From the NCBI RefSeq assembly GCF_022539665.2, contig NC_081331.1, forward strand, positions 8,277,534 through 8,341,533: a DNA stretch of 64,000 nucleotides. The letters run 5' to 3'. The notes below the pieces were generated by a model. That model ran no database searches and was not told the DNA's origin. It worked only from the letters and a program-made list of their open reading frames with translations. The translations under genes were made by a program, and so were the position numbers. Of the stretch, positions 59,920 through 64,000 are shown in pieces (positions within the stretch are counted from its first letter, which is position 1; each line of letters starts with the position of its first letter). This DNA comes from Daphnia carinata (lineage: Eukaryota > Arthropoda > Branchiopoda > Diplostraca > Daphniidae).

Positions 59920-60050
59920 ATTGATCGCTCATCTGATCTTTCTCAAAAGATCCGATGGGCGATCCCAAAAAATTGATCGCGATCCAATCGTTTTTACAGA
60001 TCAAACTTTTCGCCTTCTAGCTGAAGATTTTGCAGACGCGTGGTTCGCTT
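59920..60050. repeat. partial copy of the GATC-rich repeat
   Basis: GGGCGATCCCAAAAAATTGAT, CGCGATC, CGTTTTTACAG.TCA and TTCGCCTTCTAGC occur in the same order as in the repeat at 36155-36525, with changes. This supports that element being dispersed. Confidence 0.65.
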
Positions 60051-60309
60051 TCACTTCTATTTCTGTTGAGTGCCAATTGACGGAAGTATTCAGCATTAAC
60101 CCTCATTGGCCGTCAGTAACTGTCACTGTCACAGCCAGTTGTCACTTGTCAGTGGATTTTTATAGTACTTTTAACACCTAACTCCAAATGGAAAAGATTT
60201 TATGTAATGGTAAAGCATATGTGGTGATTTTCTAAATTATGTTGTGATGTCTAGACTGCAAAGATTTTAGAAATTATTTTCCTTTTATTAGCATTTTTGC
60301 ATAGGATTC

Positions 60310-60661
60310 CTGTCACCTACGGTGCTGCCCTCGCGGGCAGGGCTGTAGGGGGCACGGGCCTACACATTTAGTGACCCCCTTTTTTTTTCTTTCTTTTTTC
60401 CTTTTTGTGGGTGGGGAGGGTCAAGTACACCCCCAGACAAGTTGTCTAAAGTTTTCGTCTCGAAATTGGTCCGTTTCCCCTTTGTTGTGTGTCAGTCTTT
60501 CATTTTTCTTCCGCAAATCAAGCCACCTTTTTGTTTTTCTCCCTCATCAACCCAGAAATAAAGCGTTTCCTTTCTCTCGTCATCTTTCCTTCATTCATCC
60601 ACAACCATCATCATTCTCATTTTCTCTCTCTGTTGCACTTTATGCACGAGAGTCTGCAACA
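60310..60661 (+). repeat. 5' LTR of the right-hand BEL/Pao element
   Basis: The right edge is set by ...CTGCAACA at 60661 followed by a primer-binding site. The left edge is probably near TGTCACC at about 60313 but is not proven, because the partner LTR is outside the window. Pyrimidine-rich stretches and AATAAAG near 60556 lie within it. Confidence 0.65.
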
Positions 60662-60663
60662 AA

Positions 60664-60681
60664 TGGTGCCGAAACCCGGGA
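60664..60681 (+). other. BEL-type primer-binding site
   Basis: TGGTGCCGAAACCCGGGA directly follows the LTR. It is nearly the same as the primer site of the minus-strand BEL element at 53943-53959. Confidence 0.8.
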
Positions 60682-60910
60682 TTTGACGAACACGTGCATT
60701 TCCCGTCCTCGTCTGTAAAACCTTCGCTTGATTTTTGAAATTGTCGGGTATTTTCCCCTGTAAAAACTTTGGCAGACGTCTACGCCAGCTTGAAGGCACC
60801 CCCCTGTCTACCACGCGTTTGCCATCTGACTTGAAGATCGGTGTATCTACGTGAATCATCGACATCCCTTAACGTATGACTCTATCAGCCTATAATAACG
60901 TTTCTACGTC

Positions 60911-62960
60911 ATGAGTGAAGCCGTACCCAAAGCCAAAAATAAGGACATTGTCGGCCATAACCCAATGGTAGACGCATCGAAACCTGAACGCCAGAAGTGA
61001 AAGGCCACTACTTCCCGAAAACGATCTCAAGAAGAAACGTGGGAACAGAAAGGCGACCCACACGAAGTTAGCGACACAACTCAGAAAGGCAGTGGAAGAC
61101 CACAAGATGGGAGCCATCAGATTGAAGAAGTTTCAAGTAACAGCATGGCGTGACGAATTGATTCGTATATACGACGAAGTCAAAGAAATCGACAACAAGT
61201 ATACAGAAAGTATATCCGGCATAACTGATCAGCAACGTCAAGCATGTGACAAGTGGGAAGTAGACTTCGAAACGGATCACGTCGAAATTATCAAATTTGC
61301 AAGCCGCTACGCCACTTCCTCGAATCAATCCGTCAGCTCGATCGGGACATCAGTTTCGGACATCACCTGCAGTACCACGTTATCCGAAAAGAGGCATACC
61401 AACGTTAAACCCCCCCCCCAGCCTTACCCAACAATCAAGCCATGGGGAGTTGGAGACTGAAGCTCAGATGTTAAAGCTGGAGTGGAAGTTGGAAACGGCA
61501 AGGGCTCAGATGGAGGCAAATACAACTTCCATCACAGAAACCCTCAATAAGGCGTTAAGGAGCATGAGTGAACAGTTAAGTAAACCCATTGAAAGCTCAA
61601 GAGTCACGTCCAAAGACATAGCGACCAACAACACGCTAGTCCGGGAAGCACAGCAAACGTTGGACGGGTTAGATCAGAAAATTGACACAGTTAAACGCCA
61701 AATTCGAGGACCTACGCACGGAAGTAGACGTGATGAAAGTTCAACCACGAACGATACAAGATCAACGACCTCCCGAGCGATCACAAGTCTTACCAACTCG
61801 TCAAGACGTTTCCACCCTGTCACCCCTCCGAACGATGGAAGATGCAGTCCGACATCGTAGAAGACTGGTCACCGCCGATGCTTCTCTACGAGACCCGCGG
61901 CGAGGGGCGATGGCCACGATGACGTCCAGTTGCGACCCTACGGATCACGATGAAGATGAGCGCTCTGAACGTTCACATACCCACAGTCAAGCCAATCGTC
62001 CTCACAGCAGTTGTTGCAGCCGTGTACAACCTCCAACTAAGATCCAGCCGTTCCACGGTAACCCGAAGAATTACGCTCGATTCAAGGCCAAATTCCAGGC
62101 CTTGTATGAAGAGTATGAAGATTCTCCGGTACTTCTTTTTATGTTGGAGGAGCTGCTAGCCGAAGAGGTACGAAATAAAATCAGTGAATGTCTGACCGAT
62201 GGAACAATGTACTCTGTGGTGTGGGAACGTTTGGACGCGGTCTACGGTCGAACTGAGATTATGGATCGACGACCATCTACAGATCTCGCCACTGAAGAGC
62301 CTAGATGCTGCCAGCCTCAAGACTTTCGCAAACCGTCTTCACGGAGCAGTAGCCACGCTCTCAAAATCGAAGTACACCCATGAGCTCTACAGCCGTACCA
62401 CCTTGATGGCCCTTAAAGAAAATTGACACTTTACCTCAAGGATAAGTGGGACGAAAAACGGAAAAAGGCAGGCGTGGAACTGAATGTTCTAGACTTAGAC
62501 GACTGGGTAACGTTGAAATCTATGAGCAAACAACATGGAAAAAATGTGTTCGAGTCTTTACCCACGTCGACATCCAAAGGTATAAAATTCGACGAAAGGA
62601 AGACAAGAGATCTAGCATCCCATACACGTCGACCATTGGACACCTAGCGACGATGGAAGGTTCGAAAGTATCGGCGTCATCATCTTCAGCAACTATGCCT
62701 CCAAGGAGCCGATCAACATCGGTGCCTTGTATGTAACGGCAGGGCCCACAATCTCTCAACCTGTACCGCTTTCATGTCTCTCACGCCCACGAAGAGGGCT
62801 GAGAAGGTATTCAATCCGGAAGATGTTTGTTATGTCTTACGGGAAAACACGAACGCAAGGAATGTCCCAGGGATATCAGCTGTACTATTGCTGGCTGTAC
62901 TGGAACCCGACACCACACCTTGCTTCATGGATCCGAATTCATCCCATTGAGGAGGCTGGC
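60911..62960 (+). pseudogene. BEL/Pao gag in shifted frames
   Basis: An N-terminal helical region (61030-61290) reads TKLATQLRKAVEDHKMGAIR and then WRDELIRIYDEV. A polar and charged stretch follows, with a poly-C run near 61410 that shifts frame. The capsid part (62040-62260) reads IQPFHGNPKNYARFKAKFQA, then EEVRNKISECL. A cysteine/histidine-rich end (62730-62930) includes LTGKHERKECP and HHTLLHG, the knuckle region before protease. At least three frame changes separate these parts. Confidence 0.8.
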
Positions 62961-63019
62961 GGATCAATCTGCCCCATCACCGTCACCATCGACAGCATTC
63001 CTTGGGACTTTGACCCATC

Positions 63020-64000
63020 TGGAAACAGAAAAACGACGTGTACATTTCAAAATTGTACCGGTTCCGGTGTGGGAGCTGGAGAGACATGGGTCGACACTTT
63101 CGGTTTTCTGGATACCGGAAGCGACACCACGCTGATTAGGAGCGACGTAGTAAAGAAGTTGGATTTCTTTGGGCCGTCTAAACGCATCAACGTTGTATCG
63201 TATGACAGAGCCACGTCTAAAGTTGCGACTTACGTAGTAAACTTCGCCCTAACATCTCGTGATGGTAAAAGCCAGTTTGAAGAGACGCACGCTTACGCCG
63301 TAGACAATTTGAAGGTGACGCTAAATACGGCGATCGACCCTCGACAGTTGGAGTCATGGACACACCTACGTGGTATTGAAGTCCCGACCGTTCAACAGGA
63401 GGACGTGACAGTGCTGATAGGAATCGACGTCGCAGAGGCCCACGATCATGTAGCTTCCATCAAGCCGCCGACTGGAACTGGGCCCATCGCCTTCAAGACG
63501 TCGTTTGGCTGGTGTTTGGGTGGACAAACGGGCCCACCACAAGACGGACGCACGTTCATCGCTCATCTGGCCGCCGAGGAACGCCCCGAAGACCTAAACG
63601 AGCTGGTGAAGAAGTTCTGGCAACTTGAGGCCAACGAATTAGAAATAGAACTGCCCGTTCTATCTGAGGAAGATCTAAGTGGAAAACGTATCCTTGAATC
63701 ATCCGTAAAATGTATTGGTAACCGGTATCAAGTCGGCTTAATGTGGAAAGCCGACGACGTATCTCCCGAACAATCGGGCGTCTGCATTGAAGAGGCTCTA
63801 CGCCCTCCAACGACGTTTTCATCGAGGCGCGGAGTTTGCCCAAACGTACGATGCAGTGGTCAAGGAGTACATCGGTTTGAAACATGCCCGACTCCTCGCG
63901 ACTCAAGAAGCCCGGACGGAGACGAACAAGACATGGTATCTACCACACCACGGGGTTGTGAGCGCATCCAGCTCATCAACCAAGGTTCGTGTTGTATTCG
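63020..64000 (+). pseudogene. BEL/Pao protease and start of RT (partial)
   Basis: The protease active site FLDTGSDTTLI lies near 63110 and the domain ends VLIGIDVAEAHDH near 63430. The linker has FGWCLGG and FWQLEANE, the usual BEL protease-RT bridge. The RT entry has VKCIGNRYQVGLMWK near 63720. After a frame change near 63790 comes TWYLPHHGV and then STKVRVVF, at the window edge. These are strong family landmarks. The catalytic core lies beyond the window. Confidence 0.85.

Larger units (their letters stand above)
60310..64000 (+). mobile_element. BEL/Pao retrotransposon, cut by window end
   Basis: LTR, primer site, gag, protease and the start of RT are laid out in the standard BEL order. 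It is a different, better preserved lineage member than the copy at 49-54 kb. Frames are broken at several places (near 61000, 61450, 62380, 63790), so it is probably dead, though sequencing error cannot be excluded for single-base breaks. Confidence 0.85.

Noticed and set aside
59762-60181. 139-codon plus-strand frame
   Set aside because: It runs through a possible solo LTR and the GATC-rich repeat. The composition is repeat-derived.
60371-60718. 115-codon frame over the right-hand LTR
   Set aside because: It lies within pyrimidine-rich LTR sequence and continues through the primer-binding site; it is not a gene.

Overview
This window looks like part of an arthropod nuclear genome, most likely a crustacean such as Daphnia. 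That assignment is inference: it rests on short-intron host genes (eIF2A and a DRAK-type kinase), AT-rich intergenic DNA, and nested BEL/Pao, gypsy, MULE and small TIR elements. There is no operon structure, CRISPR, rRNA or recognisable tRNA. Nearly all open frames in the intergenic DNA are short and unsupported.

Two host genes can be read exon by exon. Both are on the minus strand. (1) eIF2A occupies 1406-4159, with 12 exons summing to 1761 nt and a continuous frame of 586 codons plus stop. One of its introns (2499-2575) has the hallmarks of a U12-type AT-AC intron. (2) A DRAK/STK17-like serine/threonine kinase occupies 22748-25396. Six exons are visible, its first exon(s) were not located, and one intron uses a GC-AG donor. 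A possible terminal exon of a third gene lies at 3-170.

The rest is a layered graveyard of mobile DNA. At 4.9-7.6 kb there is a tandem repeat, a BEL/Pao reverse-transcriptase relic, and a decayed DUF4806-like gene next to a hAT-like fragment. At 8.7-9.5 kb and 13.4-14.4 kb there are two elements with matching-style termini (GGAGAC[CT]GGGG). A tiny LTR element with a target duplication lies at 14.39-15.55 kb, and a gypsy RT/RNase H relic at 17.4-18.1 kb. Most of 18.1-22.7 kb and 25.4-35 kb holds nothing I can support. From 35 to 38 kb there is a 294-bp MITE, a GATC-rich TIR repeat, and an AT-rich segment bracketed by identical 20-bp palindromes and containing two covarying hairpins.

From 38.7 to 47.1 kb there is a degraded gypsy/retrovirus-like element (env-like end, LTR, gag, protease, start of RT). 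Its gag is interrupted by a 3.0-kb TIR element that carries a multi-exon DUF4806-like gene and no visible transposase. From 48.7 to 54.3 kb an unrecognised open frame is split by a BEL/Pao element on the minus strand. From 55.0 to 58.1 kb there is a MULE DNA transposon with long TIRs and a FLYWCH/MULE transposase gene carrying stop codons. From about 60.3 kb to the window end there is another BEL/Pao element on the plus strand, cut off in its reverse transcriptase.

The most interesting object is the TIR element at 41820-44839. It combines TIRs, many subterminal AGATATCT-type palindromes, and a DUF4806-like cargo gene with tandemly duplicated exons, inserted so that the interrupted gag frames would be continuous without it.
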